Part shown: positions 6,824 to 14,188 of the stretch, piece after piece
Layout of the letters: each line of letters starts with the position of its first letter
How positions within the stretch are numbered: position 1 is the stretch's first letter
Assembly (NCBI GenBank): GCA_003644275.1
Contig: QNBY01000004.1
Coordinates: forward strand, 1-16,653
Direction of reading: 5' to 3'
DNA from: Planctomycetota bacterium
Lineage (GTDB): Bacteria; Planctomycetota; B143-G9
Length of the DNA stretch: 16,653 nucleotides
Made by a program: the position numbers and the translations under genes
Notes under the pieces: model-generated
Told to the model about the DNA's origin: nothing
What the model saw: only the letters and a program-made list of their open reading frames with translations
The model's database searches: none

Positions 6824-7624
6824 TCAGGTCACGTCGCGGCGGGAGAAGACGAAGGCGAGCACCGCGAGCGATACCACGGTGTAGCCCCCGCAGACCGCGA
6901 ACATGGGTTTCAGCTCCCGCAGCCATTCGACGTGTATCTGTTCCCCTATGTTCAGCAACAGGCTGGTGGGCTCGCCGAGGTGGGCGGTGAGGGTGTAGGC
7001 GAACGAGAGGGAGAACAGGTCCAACACCTGCAGCAACAGGCCGAGCGTCACCGCCACCGCTATGGCCACGGACGAGCTCTCGAACAGCACCGCCAGCATC
7101 ATCACGCAGGCGGACACCGCTATGAGCGGCACGAGCGAGAACAGCGCCGCGTACAGGAAGTGCGGCCACACCGTGGCGAGGGAGATGGTGGTGTAGCGGT
7201 CGAAGCGTATGGTCTCGAAGCCGTGCAGGCCGAGGGTGAGGGCGAACGAGACGGCGAAGATGAAAACCACGAGCACGGCGAGATACGCCAGCACCACGAG
7301 GAACTTGGCCGCGAGCAGCTCGAAGCGCCTGACGGGCATGGAGAGCACCGCCGGAAGGGTGCGGTTCACGTATTCCTGACCGGGCACCATGGCCGCGAAG
7401 ACCACCGCCAGCACCGTGCCGACCGGGAAGACCGCGTAGTGGGCGAGTATGGCCATGAGGGTGTAGCCGGTGAGCTCGGCGTTGCGGTCGTTGTGCAAAT
7501 GCTCGGGCACCACGCTCGCGAGCACGCAGCCCAGCGCCGCCACGAGCAGGCTGAACCACAGGTAGCGCCAGCGGAGGACCTTGGAGAGTTCGAAGGAAAA
7601 GAGCCTCGCAATACGCCGCATCAT
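6824..7624 (-). CDS. ABC-2-type transporter permease
   Basis: The protein has 266 residues. The start is the ATG at 7624-7622, whose last bases overlap the TGA of the kinase gene (ATGA), which suggests translational coupling; a second ATG follows directly at 7621. About six membrane helices are seen: 20-40, 59-79, 107-132, 155-179, 184-206 and 241-261. Between helices 2 and 3 lies EYVNRTLPAVLSMPVRRFELLAAK (84-107), the E-x(5)-L-x-x-x-L-x-x-P-x-x-R-x(6)-K pattern typical of ABC-2 permeases. The final SRRDVT tail matches the short 'F-x-R-R-D' ends common in this group. Such permeases export lipids, polysaccharides, drugs or other cargo with a separate ATPase. No ATPase gene is present in the window; the upstream neighbour is instead an ABC1-type kinase. 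The substrate is unknown. Confidence 0.85.
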   Translation of the reverse strand: MMRRIARLFSFELSKVLRWRYLWFSLLVAALGCVLASVVPEHLHNDRNAELTGYTLMAILAHYAVFPVGTVLAVVFAAMVPGQEYVNRTLPAVLSMPVRRFELLAAKFLVVLAYLAVLVVFIFAVSFALTLGLHGFETIRFDRYTTISLATVWPHFLYAALFSLVPLIAVSACVMMLAVLFESSSVAIAVAVTLGLLLQVLDLFSLSFAYTLTAHLGEPTSLLLNIGEQIHVEWLRELKPMFAVCGGYTVVSLAVLAFVFSRRDVT

Positions 7625-9234
7625 CGTCTCAGCGCCCTGTACCAGGAACGAACGGTAAGCAGGAAGAACAGCGCGGCCGAGCCCCCCAGGGGGGCCACCA
7701 GCCAGTCGCGGTCCATCGCGACGAAGACGGGTATTCCGGCGAGCAACGTTATGGTGATGGCCGCGAAAAAGAGGGTCGGCAGCAACACGACCAGCCGGTG
7801 CATCGAGACGTCGCCGGTCTTGAGGAAGGTGTCGCCGCGGTTGGTGCGTTCGAGGAGCTGCTCCAGCAGGCGGGGGATCTTCGCGAGCGTCTTGACGAAC
7901 GAGGTCGCCTCCTTGAGGAACGACTGCGGGAAGGAAAGCGACTCCATCACGTGCTTGCGTATGTAGGGCGCGGCTATGTTTATGAGGTTCACGTTGGGGT
8001 CCAGCGCGGCGAGGTGCCCTTCGAGAATGGAGATCGTGCGTAAAAACAGCAGTATGTTCTGGGGGATCTGGAAGGACTGCACCTCGTGGAAGTAGCGGTG
8101 GAGGCGGCGGAGCCACTCGCCGAACTGCCGCCGGTCGCGGTATTCCTTGGGGCTTACGTCGCGGAACTCGCGGACGGCGAAGACCAAAAGCTCGCGCGTC
8201 TTGCGCTCGTCCTCGTCGAGCGATATGACGCCGAGCCTCCTCGCTCCCTCCACCATGCGGTCCACGTCGAAGTCTATCACCGCGCGGGCCATGTAGCGGA
8301 GGCTCTCGCGGGTGTCCTCGTCCAGGTCGCTGCAGATGCCGAAGTCCACGAAGACTATCCTGTCGTCGTCCGTGATGAAGATGTTGCCCGGGTGGGGATC
8401 GGCGTGGAAGAAGCCGTGCAGGAAGATCTGGGCGCTGTACACCTCGACGAGGCGCTCCACGATGCGGCGGCGGCGTTCCGGGTCCCTCTCGGCGGCGGCG
8501 AACTCGTTTATCTTCAGGCCGGTTACGAACTCCATGGTGAGCACGCGGGTCGTGGTGAAGTCCCACACGATGGAGGGCGAGAGCACGCGGCCGTCGTCCT
8601 CGAACAGCTTGCGGAAGCGCTCGGCGAACCGGCCTTCCTGCATGTAGTTGAGCTCGTTGTTTATCATGCGCTTGAACTCGTCGTAGAGCACATTCATGCG
8701 CACGCGGCTCTGGAGGGAGAAGAGGAAGAGGGCGAAGCGCAGGGCCCGCAGGTCCGCGTTCACTACGCCGTCTATGCCGGGATACTGCACCTTCACCGCA
8801 ACCGTCCGCCCGTCGCGCAGAACGGCGCGGTGCACCTGGCCGAGCGAGGCGGAGGCGAGGGGCTCGCGCTCGAAAGAGGCGTAGAGCTCGTCCAGCGGAC
8901 GGTTGAACTCGTTCTCGATGCGGCGGCGGATCGCCTCGAACGGCGCGGGCGGCACCTCGTCCTGGAGGCGGGAGAGGACGTTTATGTATTCCTCCGGCAT
9001 TATGTCCGGCCGCGAGGATATTATCTGCCCTATCTTTATCAGGAGCCCCCGGTAGCGCACCGCCCGCCTGAAGAAGCGCTCCGCGAACTTCCGGTGCCGC
9101 TTCTTCAGCCCCGCCTGGTAGCGCTCCTCGCCCAGGAACGGCCCGAAGAGCCCCCAGGCGTAGTAGCTGAGCCATACCCTCAGCACGAACAGGGCGTTGA
9201 GGGGGTATCTCAAGAGCAACCGGAGCGAATCCAA
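7621..9234 (-). CDS. ABC1/UbiB/AarF family atypical kinase
   Basis: I choose the TTG at 9234-9232 (537 residues), because GGAGG lies five bases before it and longer forms would run into prfB. Family motifs are in order: LLIKIGQIISSRPDIMPEEY (K67-x-G-Q70, the KxGQ signature), the Ala-rich loop ASASLGQVHRA (127-137), VAVKVQYPG (K148), a Glu-rich ELNYMQEGRFAERF (194-207), MEFVTGL (234), FHADPHPGN (276-284) and VDFG (296-299). Two hydrophobic helices (about 481-505 and 512-529) end the protein, as in UbiB/COQ8. The family has ATPase or unorthodox kinase activity tied to ubiquinone and lipid metabolism. No ubi or men gene is nearby, so its role is not settled by context. It follows prfB by 31 bases and overlaps the ABC-2 permease by four, so expression of those two is likely linked. 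Confidence 0.9.
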   Translation of the reverse strand: MDSLRLLLRYPLNALFVLRVWLSYYAWGLFGPFLGEERYQAGLKKRHRKFAERFFRRAVRYRGLLIKIGQIISSRPDIMPEEYINVLSRLQDEVPPAPFEAIRRRIENEFNRPLDELYASFEREPLASASLGQVHRAVLRDGRTVAVKVQYPGIDGVVNADLRALRFALFLFSLQSRVRMNVLYDEFKRMINNELNYMQEGRFAERFRKLFEDDGRVLSPSIVWDFTTTRVLTMEFVTGLKINEFAAAERDPERRRRIVERLVEVYSAQIFLHGFFHADPHPGNIFITDDDRIVFVDFGICSDLDEDTRESLRYMARAVIDFDVDRMVEGARRLGVISLDEDERKTRELLVFAVREFRDVSPKEYRDRRQFGEWLRRLHRYFHEVQSFQIPQNILLFLRTISILEGHLAALDPNVNLINIAAPYIRKHVMESLSFPQSFLKEATSFVKTLAKIPRLLEQLLERTNRGDTFLKTGDVSMHRLVVLLPTLFFAAITITLLAGIPVFVAMDRDWLVAPLGGSAALFFLLTVRSWYRALRR

Positions 9235-9239
9235 GCGGA

Positions 9240-9244
9240 CCTCC
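9240..9244 (-). promoter_or_regulatory. Ribosome binding site that sets the TTG start of the ABC1 kinase
   Basis: On the minus strand ACGGAGGTCCGC leads into TTG. GGAGG lies at 9244-9240 with five bases of spacing. No ATG or GTG in frame has a comparable site nearby. This supports a TTG start at 9234 rather than the longer open frame reaching into prfB. Confidence 0.7.
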
Positions 9245-9265
9245 GTAGCCCGCGCGGGGCGGGGA

Positions 9266-10381
9266 TCAGTTCTTCGTCTTCCTCTCGAGCCTCCAGCGGA
9301 GGTATGCCTCAATGAAGCCGTCTATGCCTCCGTCGAGCACCTTTCTCACGTCGGTCTCCTCGTAGCCGGTCCTGTGGTCCTTGACGAGGGTGTAGGGCTG
9401 GAGGACGTATGAGCGTATCTGGTTGCCCCAGGCTATCTCGCCGCGGTCGCCGAGCAGGGCCTTCAGCTCGGCGTCGCGCTGGGCCTCGTAGTAGCGCTGG
9501 ACGCGGGAGGCGAGCTCGCGCATGGCTATCTCGCGGTTCTTGGTCTGGGAGCGCTCGTTCTGGCATTGCACCACTATGCCGGTGGGCAGGTGGGTTATGC
9601 GGACGGCGGATTCCGTCTTGTTGACGTGCTGGCCGCCGGGGCCTCCCGCGCGGTAGGTGTCTATGACGAGGTCCTTCTCGTCTATGGTCACTTCCACCGC
9701 GTCGAAGATGGGTATCACGTCCACGCTCGCGAACGAGGTGTGGCGGCGGGCGTTGGCGTCGAAGGGCGATATCCGCACGAGGCGGTGCACTCCGGCCTCG
9801 GAGCGCAGGTGGCCGTAGGGGTAGAAGCCCTTAACCTCGAGCGTCACGCTCTTTATGCCCGCTTCCTCGCCGGAGAGCAGGTGGGTGCGCTCGTACTCGT
9901 AGCCGTGCGTCTCGAGCCAGCGGACGTACATTCGGAGCAGCATCTCCACCCAGTCGCAGGACTCCGTGCCCCCCGCCCCGGCGTGGATGGAGAGTATGAC
10001 GTTGCGGTGCTCGTTCTCGCCGGACATGAGGGTGAGTATCTCGAAGCGGGCCACCTCGTCTGCGAGGGCGCGGACCTCGTCGGCGAACTCCTCGCGCAGG
10101 GAGTCGTCGTCCTCGGCGGCGACGAGCTCGAGAAACTCGCGCTGCTCCTCTATGCGGGCGGTGAGGTCCTCTATCTCGGCGACCGCCTTCTTGAGCGAGC
10201 TGAGCTCCTCCACCAGCGGGTGGGCGGCGGCCGGGTCGTCCCAGAAGCCGGGGGCGCCCATCTTCTTCTCCAGCTCGGCGATGCGGCGCTTCTTGCCCTC
10301 CACGTCGAGCGTCTGGTGGAAGGAAGCGAGGGTCTCCGCCATGGAGGCTATCCTGGCCCTCAACTCGGTGAGCTCAACCAT
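9266..10381 (-). CDS. prfB: Peptide chain release factor 2 (no programmed frameshift)
   Basis: The protein has 371 residues, normal length. The start is the ATG at 10381, with GGGAG (10393-10389) seven bases ahead. RF2 reads UGA and UAA stop codons and triggers peptide release in the ribosome. The SPF codon-recognition tripeptide (205-207, in RISPFDANARRHTSFASV) identifies RF2 rather than RF1. The catalytic GGQ is at 249-251 in RAGGPGGQHVNKTESAVRITH. Most bacteria regulate prfB by a +1 frameshift at an early CUU UGA; here the frame is continuous and the equivalent region (residues 20-30) has no internal stop, so that autoregulation is absent. The gene overlaps the end of purN by eight bases and is followed by the ABC1 kinase after 31 bases. 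Confidence 0.97.
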   Translation of the reverse strand: MVELTELRARIASMAETLASFHQTLDVEGKKRRIAELEKKMGAPGFWDDPAAAHPLVEELSSLKKAVAEIEDLTARIEEQREFLELVAAEDDDSLREEFADEVRALADEVARFEILTLMSGENEHRNVILSIHAGAGGTESCDWVEMLLRMYVRWLETHGYEYERTHLLSGEEAGIKSVTLEVKGFYPYGHLRSEAGVHRLVRISPFDANARRHTSFASVDVIPIFDAVEVTIDEKDLVIDTYRAGGPGGQHVNKTESAVRITHLPTGIVVQCQNERSQTKNREIAMRELASRVQRYYEAQRDAELKALLGDRGEIAWGNQIRSYVLQPYTLVKDHRTGYEETDVRKVLDGGIDGFIEAYLRWRLERKTKN

Positions 10382-11024
10382 CGTTGCTCTCCCTTCCGGC
10401 GGGCGGAATTATCCTGACCTTGCGGCCCTCAACGACCACCCTTCCCTGCGCGAGCAGCTCTATCACGCGCGGGAGGAGCACCCTCTCGGCGCGCCTGACG
10501 CGGGCGGCGAGGGTGGCGGGGGTGTCGTCGTCGCGGACCCTCACCGGATGCTGGGCGATTATCGGCCCGTGGTCGTAGTGCTCGTCCACGAAGTGCACGG
10601 TGCAGCCCGACACCTTCACGCCGTGCTCGATGACGGCGCGGTGCACGCGCTCCCCGTACATGCCCTTCCCGCCGAAGGCGGGAAGGAGCGCGGGATGGAC
10701 GTTGATTATCCTGTTGCGGTAGTGCGGCGGCGGGGCGTAGTAACACAGGAACCCGCCGAACACCACGTAGTCGGGGGAGGCGGCGTCCAGCTCGGCGGTC
10801 AGCGCCCTGCTGAACGACTCCGCGTCCGGGTGGTCCTTGACGCGGACGACCGCCGTCGGTATCCCGGCCTCGCGGGCTATCTCCAGTCCCCCCGCCTTCG
10901 AGCGGCTCGACACCACCTTCACCACGCGGGCGGGCAGGCCGCGTTCGATGCGCCTGAGCAGGTTCAGGAGGGTGGTTCCCCTCCCGGAGAGGCAGAAGGC
11001 GAGGCGGAGGACGCGGGGGCTCAT
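10374..11024 (-). CDS. purN: Phosphoribosylglycinamide formyltransferase
   Basis: The protein has 216 residues. The start is the ATG at 11024-11022, which overlaps the ileS stop (ATGA); GGAGG at 11036-11032 is seven bases ahead. An in-frame extension to 11123 would lie inside ileS. PurN transfers a formyl group from 10-formyl-tetrahydrofolate to GAR, the third step of purine synthesis. Seen are LSGRGTTLLNLL (12-23, phosphate loop), RIINVHPALLPAFGGKGMYG (105-124, with catalytic N108 and H110), KVSGCTVHFVD (137-147) and YDHGPIIAQ (150-158, with catalytic D151). The usual SGxGSN loop is slightly changed to SGRGTT. No other purine gene is nearby. It lies between ileS and prfB and overlaps both. 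Confidence 0.93.
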   Translation of the reverse strand: MSPRVLRLAFCLSGRGTTLLNLLRRIERGLPARVVKVVSSRSKAGGLEIAREAGIPTAVVRVKDHPDAESFSRALTAELDAASPDYVVFGGFLCYYAPPPHYRNRIINVHPALLPAFGGKGMYGERVHRAVIEHGVKVSGCTVHFVDEHYDHGPIIAQHPVRVRDDDTPATLAARVRRAERVLLPRVIELLAQGRVVVEGRKVRIIPPAGRESNDG

Positions 11025-13849
11025 TCGGCGGCCTCCTTCACCACCGCCACGCAACGGGCGCAGAGGTCGGGATGGGCCGGGTCGAAGCCCACCTCCGGCC
11101 TGTGGTTCCAGCAGCGGGCGCACTTGGCCCAGGCGGCCCGCTTTGCGGCCACCGACACGGCGGGGAGGTCGGGATCGGGCTCCAGGCCGTCGGGCGAATC
11201 GGCAAGCGTCACCTCAGCGGTCTTGAACAGGTCGGCGAGCTCGCCGCCGAACGAGCGCAGCAGCTCGGCGAGCGCGGCGTCGGAGGCGTGCACCGTAACC
11301 GCCGCTTCCTCGGTGCGCTTGAGCTCTCCCGCGGCGCGGAGCGCTTCGAGCCTGCGGCGGACGGCGTAGCGGATGCGGAACAACTCGTCGAAACGGGCGG
11401 CGAGGTCGCGGTCGGCCCACTCGGCGGGGAGGTCGGGCCAGTCGGAGAGGTGGACGCTCTCGGGCAGGGAGGGATCCATCGCCCGCAGGTGCTCCCATAT
11501 CTCCTCGGCGGTGTGCGCGAGGACGGGGGACACCATGCGCACGAGGGCGCTCGCGAGCTCGAACAGCACCGTGCGCGCCGCCCGCCTGGAGGGGGAGTTC
11601 GCCCCGTCGCAGTAGAGGCGGTCCTTGATGATGTCGAAGTAGTCCGACGAGAGCGTGACGTCGCAGAAGGTCCGGAAGTCCTGGTAGAACCGGTGGAACT
11701 CGAAGTTCTCGTAGTGCCTGCGCGCCCGCTCGGCGAGCTCGTGCAGGCGGGCGAGGGCCCAGCGGTCGAGCGGCTTGAGCTCGGAGTACGGCAGCGCCTC
11801 GCCGGGCGTGAAGCCGGACAGGTTGCCGAGCATGAAGCGGAAGCAGTTTCGTATGGCGAAGTACGACGAGTTGAGGCGGCCCACCACGTCCTCGGAGAAG
11901 AGGACGTCCTCGCGGTAGTCCACCGACGATATCCAGAGGCGGACGACGTCGGCCCCGAACATCCTCACGCAGTCGTGCGCGGCGGTGACGTCGTACTTGC
12001 TCTCCTTCTTCTTGCGGGACTTGGAGAGCTTCTGGCCCCACTCGTCCACGATGAAGCCGTGCGTTATCACCGTTTCGAAGGGCGGTTCGTCGTAGGCGGC
12101 CAGCGCGGGCAGCAGCGAGAGCTGGAACCAGCCGCGGTGCTGGTCGGTGCCCTCGAGGTACACGTCCGCCGGGAAACGGAGCTGGGGATGCCTCATCACC
12201 ACCGACCGGAAGGACGAGCCGCTCTCGAACCACACGTCGAATATGTCCTTTTCCTTGGTGAAGGACGAGCCGCCGCAATGCGGGCAGCGGAAGCCCTCGG
12301 GGAGGAAGTCGGCGGGCGAGGCGTCGAAGTAGCCGTCGGCCCCGTGCTCCCTCACGAAGGCGCGGACGGCGTCGAGCATCTCGGAGTTCACCACGGTGGA
12401 GCCGCAGGAATTGCAGTAGAGGGCCGGAATGGGCACGCCCCAGACGCGCTGCCGGGAGATGCACCAGTCGGGCCGGTTGGTTATCATGGAGGATATGCGG
12501 TCCTCGCCCCAGGCGGGCACCCAGCGGGTCTTCTTCACCGCCTCGAGCATCCGCCCGCGCAGGTTCTCGTGGTCCACCGACACGAACCACTGGGGGGTGG
12601 CGCGGAAGATGACGGGGTTCTTGCACCGCCAGCAGTGCGGGTAGGAATGGGAGAGCGAACCCGACGCGGCGAGCAGCCCCAGCGACCGCAGGTGCTCCAC
12701 GATGAGGGGATCGGCCTCGTGCACGTTCATGCCCTTCCAGAGCGGGACCTCGTCGGTGAAACGCCCCTTCTCGTCCACCGGGCTGATGATGGGGAGGTCG
12801 TTCTCCACGCCCGCCTGGTAGTCCTCGGCGCCGTGGCCTGGCGCTATGTGCACCACGCCCGTGCCGTCCGTCACGGTGACGAACGGGGCGGCGATGACGC
12901 GGCCGGTGCGGTCGAGGAAGGGATGGCGGTAGGCGAGCCCCACCAGCGCCTCGCCCTTGGCCCTCCCGAGGATCTCGACGTTCTCGAAGCCCGTCGTTTC
13001 CTTCACGGTTTCGAGCAGCGAGGAAGCCGCGAAGGTGATCCCGCGCTCCACGGAGGGAGAGGAGAACCTGAAGAGGACGTATTCCACCTCGGGGTTCACG
13101 GCCGCGGCCACGTTGGCGGGGAGCGTCCAGGGGGTGGTGGTCCATATCAGGACGTAGGCGGGGGAGTCGTCCTCCACTCCGAACGCCCGCGCGAGCCCTT
13201 CGGCGCCGGGGAACAGCACGTGGATGGAGGGGCTCGCAATGTCGGCGTATTCGAGCTCGGCGTCGGCGAGGGCCGTTACGCAGTGCATGCACCAGTGGAT
13301 GGACTTCAGCGCCCTCCCCACGTAACCGCGCTCGAACATGCGCTGGAAGACCTCGAGGACGCCTTCCTCGTAGGAGGGGGTGAAGGTGAGATAGGGGTTG
13401 TCCCAGTCGGCGAAGACGCCGAGCGCCCTGAACTGCTCGCGCTGGAGGTCTATGAACTTCTCCGCGTAGGCCCGGCAGCGGCGGCGTATCTCGGAGGGGG
13501 AGGCGGTCTCGCCCAGCTCGCGGGCGGCGGTGATCACCTTGTGTTCGATGGGCAGGCCGTGGCAGTCCCAGCCCGGCACGAAGGGTGCGTCGTAGCCGCG
13601 GAGGGTGAAGTACTTCACCACGAAGTCCTTGAGTATCTTGTTCATGCCGGTGCCGATGTGCACGCCGCCGTTGGCGTAGGGGGGGCCGTCGTGCATGACG
13701 AACTTCGGAGCGCCCTTCCGGCGGCGGCGGATGGCGGAGTATATGTCCATCTCGCGCCACCGCTTCTGGATGAGGGGCTCGCGGGCGGTGAGGTTCGCCT
13801 TCATCGAGAACGAGGTCCTAGGCAGGTTGAGCGTCTTCTTGTAGTCCAT
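11021..13849 (-). CDS. ileS: Isoleucyl-tRNA synthetase
   Basis: The protein has 942 residues, the expected bacterial length. The start is the ATG at 13849, with AGGAG (13861-13857) seven bases ahead. It charges tRNA-Ile and edits mischarged Val. Landmarks are DGPPYANGGVHIGTGMNK (54-71, the HIGH box written HIGT), WTTTPWTLPAN in the editing domain (236-246), GTGVVHIAPGHGAEDY (329-344), a CxxC...CxxC ribbon (C479, C482, C522, C525), DVWFESGSS (538-546), KLSKS (607-611) and a C-terminal zinc finger (C910, C913, C930, C933). The class I KMSKS loop is followed by a basic insert (RKKKESKYD) about six residues longer than the usual LGN-type sequence. yggU lies upstream (36 bases) and purN overlaps downstream. 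No T-box leader is visible. Confidence 0.97.
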   Translation of the reverse strand: MDYKKTLNLPRTSFSMKANLTAREPLIQKRWREMDIYSAIRRRRKGAPKFVMHDGPPYANGGVHIGTGMNKILKDFVVKYFTLRGYDAPFVPGWDCHGLPIEHKVITAARELGETASPSEIRRRCRAYAEKFIDLQREQFRALGVFADWDNPYLTFTPSYEEGVLEVFQRMFERGYVGRALKSIHWCMHCVTALADAELEYADIASPSIHVLFPGAEGLARAFGVEDDSPAYVLIWTTTPWTLPANVAAAVNPEVEYVLFRFSSPSVERGITFAASSLLETVKETTGFENVEILGRAKGEALVGLAYRHPFLDRTGRVIAAPFVTVTDGTGVVHIAPGHGAEDYQAGVENDLPIISPVDEKGRFTDEVPLWKGMNVHEADPLIVEHLRSLGLLAASGSLSHSYPHCWRCKNPVIFRATPQWFVSVDHENLRGRMLEAVKKTRWVPAWGEDRISSMITNRPDWCISRQRVWGVPIPALYCNSCGSTVVNSEMLDAVRAFVREHGADGYFDASPADFLPEGFRCPHCGGSSFTKEKDIFDVWFESGSSFRSVVMRHPQLRFPADVYLEGTDQHRGWFQLSLLPALAAYDEPPFETVITHGFIVDEWGQKLSKSRKKKESKYDVTAAHDCVRMFGADVVRLWISSVDYREDVLFSEDVVGRLNSSYFAIRNCFRFMLGNLSGFTPGEALPYSELKPLDRWALARLHELAERARRHYENFEFHRFYQDFRTFCDVTLSSDYFDIIKDRLYCDGANSPSRRAARTVLFELASALVRMVSPVLAHTAEEIWEHLRAMDPSLPESVHLSDWPDLPAEWADRDLAARFDELFRIRYAVRRRLEALRAAGELKRTEEAAVTVHASDAALAELLRSFGGELADLFKTAEVTLADSPDGLEPDPDLPAVSVAAKRAAWAKCARCWNHRPEVGFDPAHPDLCARCVAVVKEAAE

Positions 13850-13885
13850 GCGGTTTCTCCTGGATGGCGCCCTCCGGGGGCCGGT

Positions 13886-14188
13886 TCAACCGGCGCCGCG
13901 TTCGGCGAGGGCCTTCTTGAAGCGTCCGGCGAACGCCGGGTCCACGAGGACCGTCTTCTCCCTGGAGGCGGCGCCCGACGCGATGGAGAACGCCTTCTTA
14001 GGCAGGCCGAACTCGGCGGCCAGCAGTTCCACCAGCGCCTTGTTCGCCCTGCCCCCCACCGGGGGCCGGGTCACGGCGGCGTGCAGGACGCCGTCGCGCA
14101 CCCCGAGCAGGGCGTCGCGCGACGAGCGCGGCTTCAGCCTCACCCGGAAGGACAGTCCCTTCGCGGAGGAGCGGAGCTCGAGGCTCAC
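13886..14188 (-). CDS. yggU: DUF167 / YggU family protein
   Basis: The protein has 100 residues. The start is a GTG at 14188-14186 that overlaps the yggS stop (GTGA); a longer open frame upstream runs antiphase through yggS and is rejected. The family pattern is clear: LSFRVRLKPRSSRDALLGVRDGVLHAAVTRPPVGGRANKALVELLAAEFGL, matching the V-x-L-x-P-x-A/S-x-x-x-x-I-x-G motif and the PPVxGxANxALxxxLA core (residues 42-58). Proteins of this family are small alpha/beta proteins of unknown biochemical role. They often sit next to yggS and yggT or ileS, as here. It is the link between yggS (4-base overlap) and ileS (36 bases on). Confidence 0.92.
   Translation of the reverse strand: MSLELRSSAKGLSFRVRLKPRSSRDALLGVRDGVLHAAVTRPPVGGRANKALVELLAAEFGLPKKAFSIASGAASREKTVLVDPAFAGRFKKALAERGAG

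Noticed and set aside
5173..6990. Open frame of 605 codons on the plus strand
   Set aside because: It is antisense to the FG-GAP gene, which has a signal peptide and repeated calcium-loop motifs; the antisense product is Val/His/Arg-rich without domains.
6824..9175. Long frame of 783 codons through the kinase into the permease
   Set aside because: The first two thirds are an off-frame read of the kinase. Only the part from 7624 reads as an ABC-2 permease.
10280..10330. Possible +1 frameshift site in prfB
   Set aside because: The coding frame is continuous and there is no UGA after a CUU at the expected place.
10374..11123. Longer purN start at 11123
   Set aside because: It would lie inside ileS with no ribosome site. 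The ATG at 11024 has GGAGG and an ATGA overlap.
13881..13893. CCGGTT-C-AACCGG palindrome at the end of yggU as a terminator
   Set aside because: The arms are separated by one base, there is no T-tract, and ileS follows after a short gap with its own ribosome site.
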